The notes beneath the pieces are model-generated. The model had not been told where the DNA came from, made no database searches, and saw nothing but the letters and a program-made list of their open reading frames with translations. DNA of 64,000 bases from Rhodospirillaceae bacterium SYSU D60007 (GTDB lineage: Bacteria; Pseudomonadota; Alphaproteobacteria; Reyranellales; Reyranellaceae), in NCBI GenBank assembly GCA_003574685.1, contig QOCQ01000005.1:160127-224126 (forward strand), in the 5' to 3' direction. Below are positions 48,722-57,899 of the stretch, piece after piece. The position numbers were made by a program, and so were the translations under genes. Position 1 is the stretch's first letter; each line of letters starts with the position of its first letter.

Positions 48722-49954
48722 TCAAGGTCCAGTCAGCAATCCCAGGCTTTTGAGCTGGGCTGCAAGAATCCCGGCCGCGGCCTGGTGACCCCAGGCTGTC
48801 ATGTGCTCGTCGTCGATGCCGAAATAAAGCCGGTGATCGCCTTTCTTCACCGCCGCCTGGATGGCGGGCAGCATCTCGATGACGGGAATGCCCAGCTTTT
48901 CGCCCAAGGCCTTCAGCTCCCGCTCGGGCTTGGCAACGTTGATCTTCACGCCCGGCATCGCCTGCTGTACGCGCGCCAGCGCTTCAGGTTCGGCCTGCAG
49001 CTTGCTGACATAGGCCCACATGGCAAAACGGGCACCGGCCGCCTGCGAACGATCGCGCATCTCCTTGATCAGCGCGCCGGTCACCCGCCAGCCCTCGCGC
49101 CACATCGTCTCGTACTGTTCGCGGGTACGGCCCTCGGTCGCGTACTCCATCGCGAAATCGTCCATCATGATCCAGCCGAGCCAGACATTGGGGTCGGTCT
49201 TGCGGCCGCCCGTCAGCGCCCGCTTGGCCTGCCGGATCACCCGCTGCACCAGCGGTCCCACAAGCAGATCGTAAGCCTGGTCGGCAAGGCTCGGGCCCTT
49301 GCGCTTGCGTTCCAGCGCCTCCATCAGTTCTTCCTCCTCGATGACGAGCTTGCCCGATTCATCGAGTCGCGCATACGGACGTTTGGCCTCGCGCTGGAAC
49401 CAGCGCTGGAGCGGCAGATAGCTGGTCTGAACGTCGTTTCCCGGCGCGAAGCCCAGCAACACCAGATCGGGCTTCCAGGAGAGCCCCTCCTCGATCAGCC
49501 AGAGATATTCCTGCGTCGTGCTGTAGGCGGCGACGCTGAGGTTGATCACCTCGAACTTGTCCTTGCCGAGGATGCGCTGCAGTTGCGCGGCGATGGTTTC
49601 ATGATCGGCGACCCCGCTGCCGAAGGTGCCCGAGTCCGAAACGATCATGATGCGCGTCACGCCGGGCCGCGGCACGGAGTCGAACTCCGGCCCGCGGATA
49701 CCGCGCGAATTGATGTGCGCGACCTCGGAAAACGCCAGCTTCTGCATGTGGAAGACGGCATTGGGCCGGTGCGCCCAGCCGCGCGTGGGATGCGGCACGT
49801 GCCAGTCGCCCTCGTTCTCGACTTCGCTGGTCAACCGGCCGTGAAACACGAGGCGCAGCCCGAACTCGGCAACCCACAGCGTTATGAAGACGGTGACCAG
49901 AAGCAGGACGATCGATCCCGTCCATCGCTTCAGTCGTGATGACCCAGCAGCCAT
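48722..49954 (-). CDS. SGNH/GDSL hydrolase-like membrane-anchored protein (AlgJ/AlgX-like role)
   Basis: 410 residues from MAAGSSRLKRWTGSIVL, preceded by GAGGAAGG. An N-terminal membrane anchor (~13-33) is followed by an SGNH fold: Ser in IVSDSGTFGSG, Asn in APGNDVQ, and the C-terminal catalytic Asp-His pair in DDEHMTAWGHQ. Proteins of this kind commonly assist MBOAT acyltransferases in acetylating extracellular glycans. The gene is 20 bp downstream of the SurC-like gene. The start at 49954 replaces a longer frame that overlaps that gene. Confidence 0.82.
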   Translation of the reverse strand: MAAGSSRLKRWTGSIVLLLVTVFITLWVAEFGLRLVFHGRLTSEVENEGDWHVPHPTRGWAHRPNAVFHMQKLAFSEVAHINSRGIRGPEFDSVPRPGVTRIMIVSDSGTFGSGVADHETIAAQLQRILGKDKFEVINLSVAAYSTTQEYLWLIEEGLSWKPDLVLLGFAPGNDVQTSYLPLQRWFQREAKRPYARLDESGKLVIEEEELMEALERKRKGPSLADQAYDLLVGPLVQRVIRQAKRALTGGRKTDPNVWLGWIMMDDFAMEYATEGRTREQYETMWREGWRVTGALIKEMRDRSQAAGARFAMWAYVSKLQAEPEALARVQQAMPGVKINVAKPERELKALGEKLGIPVIEMLPAIQAAVKKGDHRLYFGIDDEHMTAWGHQAAAGILAAQLKSLGLLTGP

Positions 49955-49974
49955 GTCGCCTTCCTCGTCAGGAG

Positions 49975-51366
49975 TTACGCCGAAACCGGTCCGCGCAGAT
50001 CGATCCGGAAGATATTGCCGTGAACGGCATGGGCGTGCACGCGCTGGAACCGGCCGAGAATGCGGCCGAACGTATCGATGCAGTGCTGCACTTTCGGCAG
50101 CTCGATCCCCGGAAAGCGATGCCGCGTATAGGCGATGTTCGACTTGTGCCTGGGAGTCGTCGCATTGCGACGCTTCTGCAGGCTGCGCCACTCGGCCGCT
50201 ACATGGCCTGCCAGCCGCACGCCCAGGCCGGGCGAGTATCGGCTGCCATGCGCGCGCTCCACGCCTTCCACGACATCCGCGATGCGCTCGACCGCCAGCC
50301 TGCCGTCGAGCGCTGCGATGTGCCGTTCCAGCAAGGCGCGCTGCTGGCTGGCCTTGTCGGCGCCAATGGCAAATCGCCCTTCAAGAATCGCGTCCGTCGC
50401 CTCCAGCAGTTGCGCTTCGTCGAACACTTCGTGGCTGAGGCTGTTGGGCAACTCCAGATCGTACGTGTCCGACGTGAATGGCCGATATGCGATCGGTCGC
50501 GCGTCCACGATGCGCCCTTCAAGCCCGGTCGTGCAGCCATTGTGGATCACGGCCTGCGTGGCAAGCAGCCACGGTATGACGTTGCCCTCGTGCAGGACGT
50601 GCACGTTGCCTGCCCCCTTGGCGGCACGCCACCAGGTCTCGTGATTCTCGGCCGGATGCGGACGGATGACGATCGGCGTCTGCGGATGGCGCGCGGCCAA
50701 CACCGGCACGAGCTCAAGGAAAGCATTGAAGATGCGATAGCGATGATGGGCCAGACCCGTCGTCCAGTCGGCGTTATCGGGCGGCGGTCCCGGCCGCTCC
50801 GGCTCCTTCAGGGCCGTCAGATTGGGGAAGAAGTGATTGAGGCTGCCGAAATTGGTGTTGATCAGGATGAAGCGGCCGAAACGCTGCTCCAGTGCCTTCA
50901 CTTCGCCTTCGAAGAAGGGCCGCAATTCCGGCCGCATCATGTCAACCCGCGCATTACCGGTCTCGTGGATGGGTACGCCGTGATAGTGGGGCGATTCACG
51001 CCACGCCATGGCGTTGTCCGGTCCCCATGCCATCAGTTCCGTCGTGGCGCGCAGCGAGGGCCGCGCGACGCGCGCGCGCAGGTAGGAGTCGCGGGAGTAG
51101 TAGACCAGCCCCTCCTCGTCGAGGGCGACGATGACGTGACCCAGGCGCCGCAGGATGCCGGAGATGCGGTCGCTGGAGTGACGCACGTCCTTGCCGATAT
51201 AGATCGAGCGCGGCAGGCGCGCGATGGCCATATGGATCTCGTTGCGCGAACCCACGATGCAGGGAAAGCCGCGCTCGGCCAGTACGCAGGCCAGCAGCAG
51301 CTTGGCATCGAACTCGCGGGATTGCGTCTCGCTGGGAATGATGACGGGCGTGCGCGCGTTCTGCAT
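49975..51366 (-). CDS. Surface carbohydrate biosynthesis protein (SurC-like, GT-B-like)
   Basis: 463 residues. The sequence PVIIPSETQSREFDAKLLLACVLAERGF matches the surface-carbohydrate biosynthesis family, whose members occur in lipopolysaccharide and capsule loci. A C-terminal Rossmann-like part has IVIRPHPAENHETW and AVIHNGCTTGLEG, reminiscent of GT-B transferases such as glycerophosphotransferases. No membrane segment. It starts four bases after the MBOAT gene's stop. A glycosyl- or glycerol-phosphotransferase role is inference. Confidence 0.8.
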   Translation of the reverse strand: MQNARTPVIIPSETQSREFDAKLLLACVLAERGFPCIVGSRNEIHMAIARLPRSIYIGKDVRHSSDRISGILRRLGHVIVALDEEGLVYYSRDSYLRARVARPSLRATTELMAWGPDNAMAWRESPHYHGVPIHETGNARVDMMRPELRPFFEGEVKALEQRFGRFILINTNFGSLNHFFPNLTALKEPERPGPPPDNADWTTGLAHHRYRIFNAFLELVPVLAARHPQTPIVIRPHPAENHETWWRAAKGAGNVHVLHEGNVIPWLLATQAVIHNGCTTGLEGRIVDARPIAYRPFTSDTYDLELPNSLSHEVFDEAQLLEATDAILEGRFAIGADKASQQRALLERHIAALDGRLAVERIADVVEGVERAHGSRYSPGLGVRLAGHVAAEWRSLQKRRNATTPRHKSNIAYTRHRFPGIELPKVQHCIDTFGRILGRFQRVHAHAVHGNIFRIDLRGPVSA

Positions 51367-51370
51367 CGGG

Positions 51371-52843
51371 TCAGAAGTCGAAGTACACGAACTTCTTCGA
51401 GCTTCCCTGGCTCAGGGTGATCGCCAGCGCCCAGACCAGCGCCACCAGCGGCCAGAAGACCGCCTGGGGGAGCCGGCGTGCCCAGCGATGAATCGTGCGA
51501 TGATTATCCCAGCGGTGGCTGACGAAAAAGACTGCCAGCAGCGCCAGCGGAAAGGCATTCAGTCGCAGGACCGTTTCCCAGTCGCCCAGCGGCGCCGTGA
51601 ACGGGCCCAGCGCCACGCGCACGGCCGTGGCCATGTCGGGCGCCCGGAACGGCACCCAGACCCATGTGACGAAGTGGAACGTCACCAGCAGCCACAGCCA
51701 GGCCGGCACCCGCCGGACGGCCGCGTAGAACGGCGACCAGCGCACGGCGTGCACCAGCGCGATCGCGGCACCATGCAGGGCGCCCCACAGCACGAAGGTC
51801 CAGCTTGCTCCATGCCATAGCCCGCCCAGCAGCATGGTGATCATCAGGTTCGCAAGCTGTCGCCCCCGGCCGTGGCGGTTGCCGCCCAACGGGATGTAGA
51901 GGTAGTCGCGCAGCCAGGTGCTGAGCGTGATGTGCCAGCGGCGCCAGAAATCGACGATCGACACCGCCGCATAGGGCTGGCGGAAGTTCAGCGGCAGGCG
52001 CACGCCGATGATCAGGGCGACGCCGATCGCCATGTCGGTATAGCCGCTGAAGTCGCAGTATATCTGCAGCGAGAAACCGTAGATCGCCAGCAGATAGTCG
52101 ATCGCGGTGAGGCCTGCCTCGGTCACGTAGACGCGATCAACGACGTCGGCCAGCGGATCGGCCAGCACGGATTTCTTGAACAGGCCCCAGGAGAAGACCG
52201 CCAGGCCAAAGACCAGCCGGCGGCCGAAGGCGCGCAGCGCCGGCCGCGGCTTGGCAAGCTGCGGCATCAGCTCGTGCGGGCGCAGGATGGGGCCGGCGAT
52301 CAGGTGCGGGAAGAACAGCACCAGGCCCGCAAGGAGTCCGGCGCGACGCTCCACGGGATACTTCCGGCGATAGACGTCCACGACGTAGGCGATCAGCGTG
52401 AAGGTGACGAAGCTGATGCCGAGCGGCAGCGCGATGCCCAGCGGCCGGCCGCTCCAGCCGAAGACCGGGCCCAGCACGTCCGCATAGATGAAGTCGGTGT
52501 ACTTCACCACGCCCAGCGGCATCAGCAGGGCCACGACCACAGCCACCATGCGCCGCTTGCGGTTCTGCGGCGCGACGGCCGCCTCCATCCACAGCACGCC
52601 GAGATAGGCGATCAGCATCAGCGCATGCGGCAGCCAGACATAGCGGTAGTTGATGCGGGAGAGCAGCTCGAGCGGGTCGAGCGTGAACGTTCTCTCTTCC
52701 GGCGTCAGCCAGGGATTCCAGGCGCCATAGAAGATGGTGCTGCCAATGATGATCAGTGCCAGCCGGTGCCTGGCCGGCACCACCAGGTGCAGCAGCAGGT
52801 AGACCAGGAAGAACGCGAAGAAGGGATACGAGCTGAAGACCAA
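51371..52843 (-). CDS. MBOAT family O-acyltransferase (AlgI/PatA-like)
   Basis: 490 residues with about ten membrane helices. The MBOAT hallmarks are QIYCDFSGYTDMAIGVA, NFRQPYAAVSIVDFWRRWHITLSTWLRDYLYIPLGGNRHG and the invariant His in LLGGLWHGASWTFVLWG. It transfers an acyl (usually acetyl) group across the inner membrane to periplasmic glycans or peptidoglycan. The start is a TTG (MVFSSYPFFAF, the usual MBOAT opening). It is flanked by two SGNH genes in the same direction, the typical AlgI-AlgJ/X partnership. Confidence 0.92.
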   Translation of the reverse strand: MVFSSYPFFAFFLVYLLLHLVVPARHRLALIIIGSTIFYGAWNPWLTPEERTFTLDPLELLSRINYRYVWLPHALMLIAYLGVLWMEAAVAPQNRKRRMVAVVVALLMPLGVVKYTDFIYADVLGPVFGWSGRPLGIALPLGISFVTFTLIAYVVDVYRRKYPVERRAGLLAGLVLFFPHLIAGPILRPHELMPQLAKPRPALRAFGRRLVFGLAVFSWGLFKKSVLADPLADVVDRVYVTEAGLTAIDYLLAIYGFSLQIYCDFSGYTDMAIGVALIIGVRLPLNFRQPYAAVSIVDFWRRWHITLSTWLRDYLYIPLGGNRHGRGRQLANLMITMLLGGLWHGASWTFVLWGALHGAAIALVHAVRWSPFYAAVRRVPAWLWLLVTFHFVTWVWVPFRAPDMATAVRVALGPFTAPLGDWETVLRLNAFPLALLAVFFVSHRWDNHRTIHRWARRLPQAVFWPLVALVWALAITLSQGSSKKFVYFDF

Positions 52844-52919
52844 GAGGTAGGTCCCGCAGGAGGGGTGGCGCTAGGAACCCGAGCCGCGGGCCGGCGTCAA
52901 GGGGGACCGCGGCCGTAGC

Positions 52920-53882
52920 CTATTTCCCGAGCTGCAGCGCCGGGAACAGCGCCTCGGCCATCAGCTTGTGCCCCCGGCCGTTGGGATGCGGATCGCCCGG
53001 CATGGACCACAGCTCCTCGGGCTTCAGGTTGCGCATGGCCGGCAACAGATCGACGTAGTGGAAGTCGTACTGGTCGGCGATCCCTTTCACCCGCTCGTGG
53101 ATGAAATCGAACTTGTAGTCCACCAGGTCATGAACATCGGGGGTCATGGCGAGATAGACCCGGATGCCGTTGGCGTCCGCGTATTCCTTGAGCCGCTTCA
53201 GCGCGGCCAGCATGGCCTGGTATCCGGGCTGGCTGGGCTCGTAGACCTCGCGGTAGTGCTCGACCAGCGATTTCTCGCCGCTCTGCCCGAAGATGCGCGA
53301 GCCCGCAATCCAGAGCGTGACGGCGAGCTGGCTGTTGCGCAGCAGCCAGTTGCCGCCGCCGGCATCGAGCTTCTCCGCGTCGCGTACGAAGTAGTGGACC
53401 ACGATATCGGTCGGCTTGGTGGCGGTGAGCTCCGTCAGGAAGCGCTGCACGTAGCGTTCTGCGTTGTAGTTGCCGATGCCGGCGTTCATCACCAGGACAT
53501 CCTTGCCTTCGGCGCGGAACATCTCCTGAAGCCGTGCCTCGACCGTCTCCTTCTCCGGCACGCCCCAGCCCAGCGTGACGGAGCTGCCGAGGAAGAGGAT
53601 GCGACGCTGCTCCGGTTGTGGCGGCGGCATCGGGCCGCCACGCAGGCCAAGCTCGTTGAGCCTGATCTCGACCGACTGCAGCACCGCGCTCTTCGAATGC
53701 TGGTGGTCGTGCCCAAGCATCGGATCGTCCGAGCGCTTCTTCAGCTCAAGCGCATAGCGCCACATCTCGATGTCGTAGTTGCGCATGTCGGCGTTTTTGA
53801 AGCGCAGCGCCGCCTCGCCGATGCCCAGCGCCACCAGCATCGAAATGCCGAACAGGATGATCGAGGAGAGAAAGTTCTTCAC
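52920..53882 (-). CDS. SGNH hydrolase-like membrane-anchored protein
   Basis: 320 residues from a GTG (VKNFLSSIILFGISMLVALG), with one N-terminal helix (~5-22). SGNH blocks: the nucleophile region ILFLGSSVTLGWGVPE (GSS in place of GDS), Gly block NAGIGNYNAERY and Asp-His pair GDPHPNGRGH. The short N-terminal anchor and context suggest a periplasmic partner of the MBOAT protein, one of two such genes here. A longer frame to 53984 overlaps neuC and is less likely. Confidence 0.82.
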   Translation of the reverse strand: MKNFLSSIILFGISMLVALGIGEAALRFKNADMRNYDIEMWRYALELKKRSDDPMLGHDHQHSKSAVLQSVEIRLNELGLRGGPMPPPQPEQRRILFLGSSVTLGWGVPEKETVEARLQEMFRAEGKDVLVMNAGIGNYNAERYVQRFLTELTATKPTDIVVHYFVRDAEKLDAGGGNWLLRNSQLAVTLWIAGSRIFGQSGEKSLVEHYREVYEPSQPGYQAMLAALKRLKEYADANGIRVYLAMTPDVHDLVDYKFDFIHERVKGIADQYDFHYVDLLPAMRNLKPEELWSMPGDPHPNGRGHKLMAEALFPALQLGK

Positions 53883-53895
53883 GTTGTCGTTCCGG

Positions 53896-55068
53896 TCAGA
53901 TGTCGTAAGCCAGCCGCTTGTCGATCTGCGGTGTCGCCGTGGCCAGGGCCTGCGCGATCTTCTCGCCGGCATGGCCATCGCCATAGAGCGTGTCGCAGGG
54001 GTAGCGGCCCACCTTCGTCTGCCGCCGGATGGCGGCCAGGATTTCGTCTGCGTCGTAGTTCACGTCCTGCACGTTGGCGCCGCGGTCGCGGCCCGACTGG
54101 CGGCTGCCGATATTGACCGCCGGCACGCCCAGCCAGGCGCATTCGCGGATCGCCACGCTGGAATTGCCGATGATGCAGTGGCAGCGCAGCAGCAGGCGGA
54201 TGAAATCCTCGGGCGGCACCGAATGCACGAAATGCACTTTCGGCAGCCGCCCTGCGTCGCGCCATTCGCGCAGCGTACGCGAGACACCGTCGGTGCCGGC
54301 ATCGAGGTTGGGCCAGAACCACAGCGCCGGCTGGTCCGATGCCGCCACGGCGATCGCCGTCTGCGTTACCTGGGCCGGTCCGTCGCCATATTCGGTGGTG
54401 ACGGCATGCTGCGAGACGATCAGGAAGCCTGGCTCCAGGGCGAGCCCGGTGTCGCGGGCCATGTGCTGCACCAGCGCATCCGCCTGCGCCGGATCGGCCG
54501 CCGCCTCGCGCGCCACATCGATGGACGGGCAGCCGGTGACCACGACGCGACTGGGCCGTTCGCCCATCCGCACCACGCGCTGCTGGGCCATCTCGTTGGC
54601 CACCAGATGCAGGTCGGCCAGTTTTGTGACGGCGTGGCGCACCTTCTCGTCGATGTTGCCGGTGATCTCGCCGCCCTGCACATGGGCCAGCGGAATGTTC
54701 ATGTAGGCGGCGGCCACGGCGGTGGCCATGGTCTCGAAGCGGTCGGCGACGCTCACCACCCAGTCAGGCTTCAGCGCCTCGAACGCGCTCGCCATGTTGG
54801 TGAGCCCGATGCCGGTCGAACGGGCCTGCGCCACCAGCGTGCCGTTCTCGCTGCCCATGTCCACGCGCCGGTCGATGCGGAAGCCGTCGGCCTGCATCAC
54901 CTGCACGACGTTGCCGTACCTGTCCGACAATGCGGACGCAGCGGCGATGAGCTGCAGCTCCAGATCCTCGCGCGCGCGAATAGCAGACAGCGCCGAACGG
55001 ATGCGCGAATAGCTGGGACGCGCCGTCACCGCGACACACACCTTCCGCCGCGCACTGTTCACGCCCAT
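53896..55068 (-). CDS. neuC: UDP-N-acetylglucosamine 2-epimerase, hydrolysing (NeuC-like)
   Basis: 390 residues. The hydrolysing epimerases convert UDP-GlcNAc (or UDP-diNAcBac) to a free 2-epi sugar plus UDP at the start of nonulosonic-acid synthesis. Features are VAVTARPSYSRIRSAL, LAHVQGGEITGNIDEKVRHAVTKLADLHLVANE, VVTGCPSID and IIGNSSVAIRECAWLGVPAVNIGSRQSGR. The pairing with neuB supports NeuC/LegG/NnaA rather than WecB. Exact nonulosonate (Neu5Ac, legionaminic acid or another) cannot be decided. Confidence 0.88.
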   Translation of the reverse strand: MGVNSARRKVCVAVTARPSYSRIRSALSAIRAREDLELQLIAAASALSDRYGNVVQVMQADGFRIDRRVDMGSENGTLVAQARSTGIGLTNMASAFEALKPDWVVSVADRFETMATAVAAAYMNIPLAHVQGGEITGNIDEKVRHAVTKLADLHLVANEMAQQRVVRMGERPSRVVVTGCPSIDVAREAAADPAQADALVQHMARDTGLALEPGFLIVSQHAVTTEYGDGPAQVTQTAIAVAASDQPALWFWPNLDAGTDGVSRTLREWRDAGRLPKVHFVHSVPPEDFIRLLLRCHCIIGNSSVAIRECAWLGVPAVNIGSRQSGRDRGANVQDVNYDADEILAAIRRQTKVGRYPCDTLYGDGHAGEKIAQALATATPQIDKRLAYDI

Positions 55069-55120
55069 CGCGTCAGCTCACCTGTCATCCCGGGCGCAGC
55101 GAGGGATCTTTCCACGCCAT

Positions 55121-55220
55121 CGCCGGGAGCGCGCCACTCCAGTGGCGCACCGGCCCGAAGGGCCGGTTCATGACTTGGCGCTGCGCGCCAATGCGCCACT
55201 GGAGTGGCGCGCTCCCGGCG
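55121..55220. repeat. Family B inverted repeat, copy 2
   Basis: Perfect 29-bp arms at 55121-55149 and 55192-55220 around the same GCGCCACTCCAGTGGCGC core as 9227-9306. The loop has two more stems (ACCGGCCCGAAGGGCCGGT and TTGGCGCTGCGCGCCAA), giving a cruciform-like array. It lies between neuB and neuC and so may be in their transcript. Confidence 0.92.
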
Positions 55221-55255
55221 CGTGACAGTCTTGCTTTCGTTCCGTTGCGCACTCT

Positions 55256-56314
55256 TCACACCGGTGGCTCCAAATCGTCCCAGGTCAGCGGGGTGTCGTG
55301 ACTGACGGCGCGCTTCAGGCGGCGTCCCGCCAGCTTGCGCAGCTCGCGGGCGGGAATGCCGGTGCCGGGCTTCTTGGCAGCGAGATGGTCGGTCTTGAGC
55401 ACCGTGCCCGCCGCGAGATCGCCCACCGCCACGACACTCTTGGTGAAGATGCCGCGCATGGCGTCGAGCTCACGCGCCGAGCTGTCCTTGTCGACCGGTG
55501 CTGCGCGCATACGCTCGATGAAGCGTATGCCCTCAGCAAGCTGCTTCAGCTCCTCCGGCGTCACCGAGGCGATCGTGTCGGGGCCGAACATGTGCCGGCT
55601 GAGCGCGACATGGACTTCGAGCACCTCGGCCCCCAGCGTTGCCGCCGCCAGGCCGGGATAAATTTTCGACGAGTGGTCCGACAAGCCGACGGCACAGCCA
55701 TAACGGCTGCGGAACGTCTCGATCATGTTGAGGCCCACTGCCTCCGGCGAGGTGGGATACATGGTTGAGCACTGCATCACCGCCAGCGGCGCATCGTGCC
55801 GACGTACCGCCGCGACCGCCTCGTCGAGCTCGGCAAGCCCGCTCATGCCTGACGACAGCATGACCGGCTGGCGCGTGGCCGCCATCGCCTCGATCAGGTC
55901 GAGATTCGACACCTCGCCCGAGGCGACCTTCCAGCCGGCGACGCCTACCCGCTTGAGCAGATCGACCGCCTGCATCGAGAAAGGCGAGCTGAGGAACAGC
56001 AGCCCCCTTTGTTCGGCGTGCTGCTTCAGGCCATGCCATTGCGGCTCGGAGAACTCCATGCGCGCCCAGTAGTCGTAGCGCGTCTCGTCCTGCAGGCTGA
56101 ACTTCTTGCGCCAAGGCTCGCCCGGCGTGCTCTCGGCGGCAGCGATATGGGTCTGAAATTTCACCGCGTCGGCGCCCGCCTCGGCGATGGCGTCGATGAA
56201 GGCATGCGCCTGCCCCAGGCTGCCGTCATGCGCCTGCGCCACCTCGCCGATAATGGTACAGGGCCGCCCCGGCACCGGGTCGGAGAGCCATGTAACAGGC
56301 CTGCGATCGCTCAT
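55256..56314 (-). CDS. neuB: N-acetylneuraminate (nonulosonate) synthase NeuB-like
   Basis: 352 residues from MSDRRPVTWLSDPVPGRP. Condenses PEP with a 2-acetamido hexose to give a nonulosonic acid. The TIM barrel has IIGEVAQAHDGSLGQAHAFI, AVKFQTHIAAAES, SSPFSMQAVDLL and VGLSDHSSKIYPGLAAATLGAEVLEVH; the C-terminal SAF (antifreeze-like) domain starts near residue 295 (FTKSVVAVGDLAAGTVL). Both domains are normal for NeuB/LegI/NnaB. It is the first gene of the minus-strand carbohydrate series; no CMP-nonulosonate synthetase is visible. Confidence 0.9.
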   Translation of the reverse strand: MSDRRPVTWLSDPVPGRPCTIIGEVAQAHDGSLGQAHAFIDAIAEAGADAVKFQTHIAAAESTPGEPWRKKFSLQDETRYDYWARMEFSEPQWHGLKQHAEQRGLLFLSSPFSMQAVDLLKRVGVAGWKVASGEVSNLDLIEAMAATRQPVMLSSGMSGLAELDEAVAAVRRHDAPLAVMQCSTMYPTSPEAVGLNMIETFRSRYGCAVGLSDHSSKIYPGLAAATLGAEVLEVHVALSRHMFGPDTIASVTPEELKQLAEGIRFIERMRAAPVDKDSSARELDAMRGIFTKSVVAVGDLAAGTVLKTDHLAAKKPGTGIPARELRKLAGRRLKRAVSHDTPLTWDDLEPPV

Positions 56315-56379
56315 AAGATATTGAATTTCCTGACGTTTATAGCCGCTCGGCAAGACTGCGCCGCAACGCGGGCGGCAAC

Positions 56380-57453
56380 CTACTCGCCGCCCCGGGGCGA
56401 GTCAAAGCGGCTGCCCCACAGGGCCCGCAGGTCCGGTCGCTGCCGGTCCGCGCCGGACGGCAGCGGTGCCATCCTGTCTGCGATCCAGACGGCGATGTCG
56501 CGGTGCAGGGTTTCGGCATCCAGATCGCGCAACAGCATATGATAGCCCTTGGGATAGAAGGCGAGGCGCGAATCGGCGCGGCGCGGCAGCCGGGCGATAA
56601 CCTCGCGCATCGGCCCTTCCGGCACGATCCGGTCGTTCAGACCGTACATCAGCAGGTAGGGCGTGCGGATCCTGGGTGCGGCTTGCTTGGCGGCGTCCAT
56701 CAGATCGACCAGGCCCCAGACAAGATCGGTACGGGGATAGCGCAACACCTTGGGATCCTTGGCGTAGCGCTCCAGCATCTCGCGGTTATTCGATGGCTGG
56801 AAGTCGATCGATGTCGGCCCGACTGGATGCCACGGGACCAGATGCGCCGCCAGCCAGAGGCCGGCGCGTCCCAGCCCGCCGATGGTATCGCGCGCACGAA
56901 CGGCGGGCCCGATCAGGATCGCACCCTCCGGGATGGGCGCCAGCCCGGGATCGTCCGCCAGGCGTCCCAGGACGACCATCGCCACCGCCCCGCCCATGCT
57001 TTCGCCGACCAGATAGATCGGGCTGTCGGGATGGCGCACCTTGAGCAGCCGCAGCGCCGCCAGCGCGTCACTGGCCATGGCATCGACGCCCGCCCAGCGG
57101 CCGCGGTGCGGCCCGTCACCGAAGCCACGCTGGTCGTAGGCCCAGGTTTCGATGCCGTGCACCGCCCAGGTTTCCGCCGGGTCCTCAAAGGCGCCGGAAT
57201 AGTCGCCGAAGCCATGCAGGGCGAGAATGACCGCCCGCGGCTTGCCACTGGCTCCATGATCGCCGCCGCCATTGGTCGCTGCCGGCCAGTGCCGCAGCGG
57301 CAGGACTGCGCCATCGGCGGCGACGATCCGCGACGCCTCCAGCTTCGGCGCTGTCACTGCCGGTCCCGCAGGCACGGTCACCGGCGCGCAGGACGCAAGC
57401 AGCGGCGCCAGAAGGGCCAGCAAGGAGGCGAGAAGCAGACGAAGTCGCGACAT
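56380..57453 (-). CDS. Alpha/beta hydrolase lipoprotein (monoglyceride lipase/serine aminopeptidase S33 type)
   Basis: 357 residues. A lipoprotein signal with lipobox LLASC (Cys21) indicates outer or inner membrane anchoring. The hydrolase core has LALHGFGDYSGAFED, the nucleophile elbow LVGESMGGAVAM, an acidic residue in YGLNDRIVPEG and a His in KGYHMLLRD. This matches the Hydrolase_4 (monoacylglycerol lipase-like) family. Substrate unknown. It is transcribed toward neuB but with 65 bp between them. Confidence 0.88.
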   Translation of the reverse strand: MSRLRLLLASLLALLAPLLASCAPVTVPAGPAVTAPKLEASRIVAADGAVLPLRHWPAATNGGGDHGASGKPRAVILALHGFGDYSGAFEDPAETWAVHGIETWAYDQRGFGDGPHRGRWAGVDAMASDALAALRLLKVRHPDSPIYLVGESMGGAVAMVVLGRLADDPGLAPIPEGAILIGPAVRARDTIGGLGRAGLWLAAHLVPWHPVGPTSIDFQPSNNREMLERYAKDPKVLRYPRTDLVWGLVDLMDAAKQAAPRIRTPYLLMYGLNDRIVPEGPMREVIARLPRRADSRLAFYPKGYHMLLRDLDAETLHRDIAVWIADRMAPLPSGADRQRPDLRALWGSRFDSPRGGE

Positions 57454-57634
57454 GGGTTTCGCTTATACCTCAGATCGGCCGCACCATTCCGGCCGCTCCT
57501 CTTGCCGCCTATCTGGCAATGAATGTGGCAAGGCTGCGACCGGCTCTGCTGCATCAGTCGCGGCGAGCGGACCTGTTGATCGACGGGTATCCCCCGCTAT
57601 GATCCGCCGCCTGCCGCAGGGGAGAGGAGCACGC

Positions 57635-57823
57635 ATGGCTGTGATTGATCCGCCGGAAACCATCGAAGTCACGACCGAGCGTGTCGGCTGCGACGGCGGC
57701 GGAGGCGCGCTCGGCCATCCGCTGGTCTATCTCAGCCTCGTCAAGGAGGGGTTCGTCGATTGCCCCTATTGCGACCGGCGCTATGTGCTGAAGAAAGGCG
57801 CAAAGGCCGAGCACGCGCATTGA
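57635..57823 (+). CDS. Small zinc-finger protein (zf-CHCC type)
   Basis: 62 residues. CDGGGGALGHPLVYL and VDCPYCDRRYVLKKG give the C-x(8)-H-x(n)-C-x2-C pattern of the zf-CHCC family, found in proteobacteria next to respiratory or unrelated genes; mitochondrial NDUFS6 has the same fold. GGAG nine bases upstream of the ATG supports the start. Function not known. Confidence 0.88.
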   Translation: MAVIDPPETIEVTTERVGCDGGGGALGHPLVYLSLVKEGFVDCPYCDRRYVLKKGAKAEHAH

Positions 57824-57899
57824 CCGCGCTGCGGAAGCCCGCGATTGCCCTTGCCCGGCGCGTGCGCCAGCATCGGCTCCCCGACAATGGAGGATGCCG

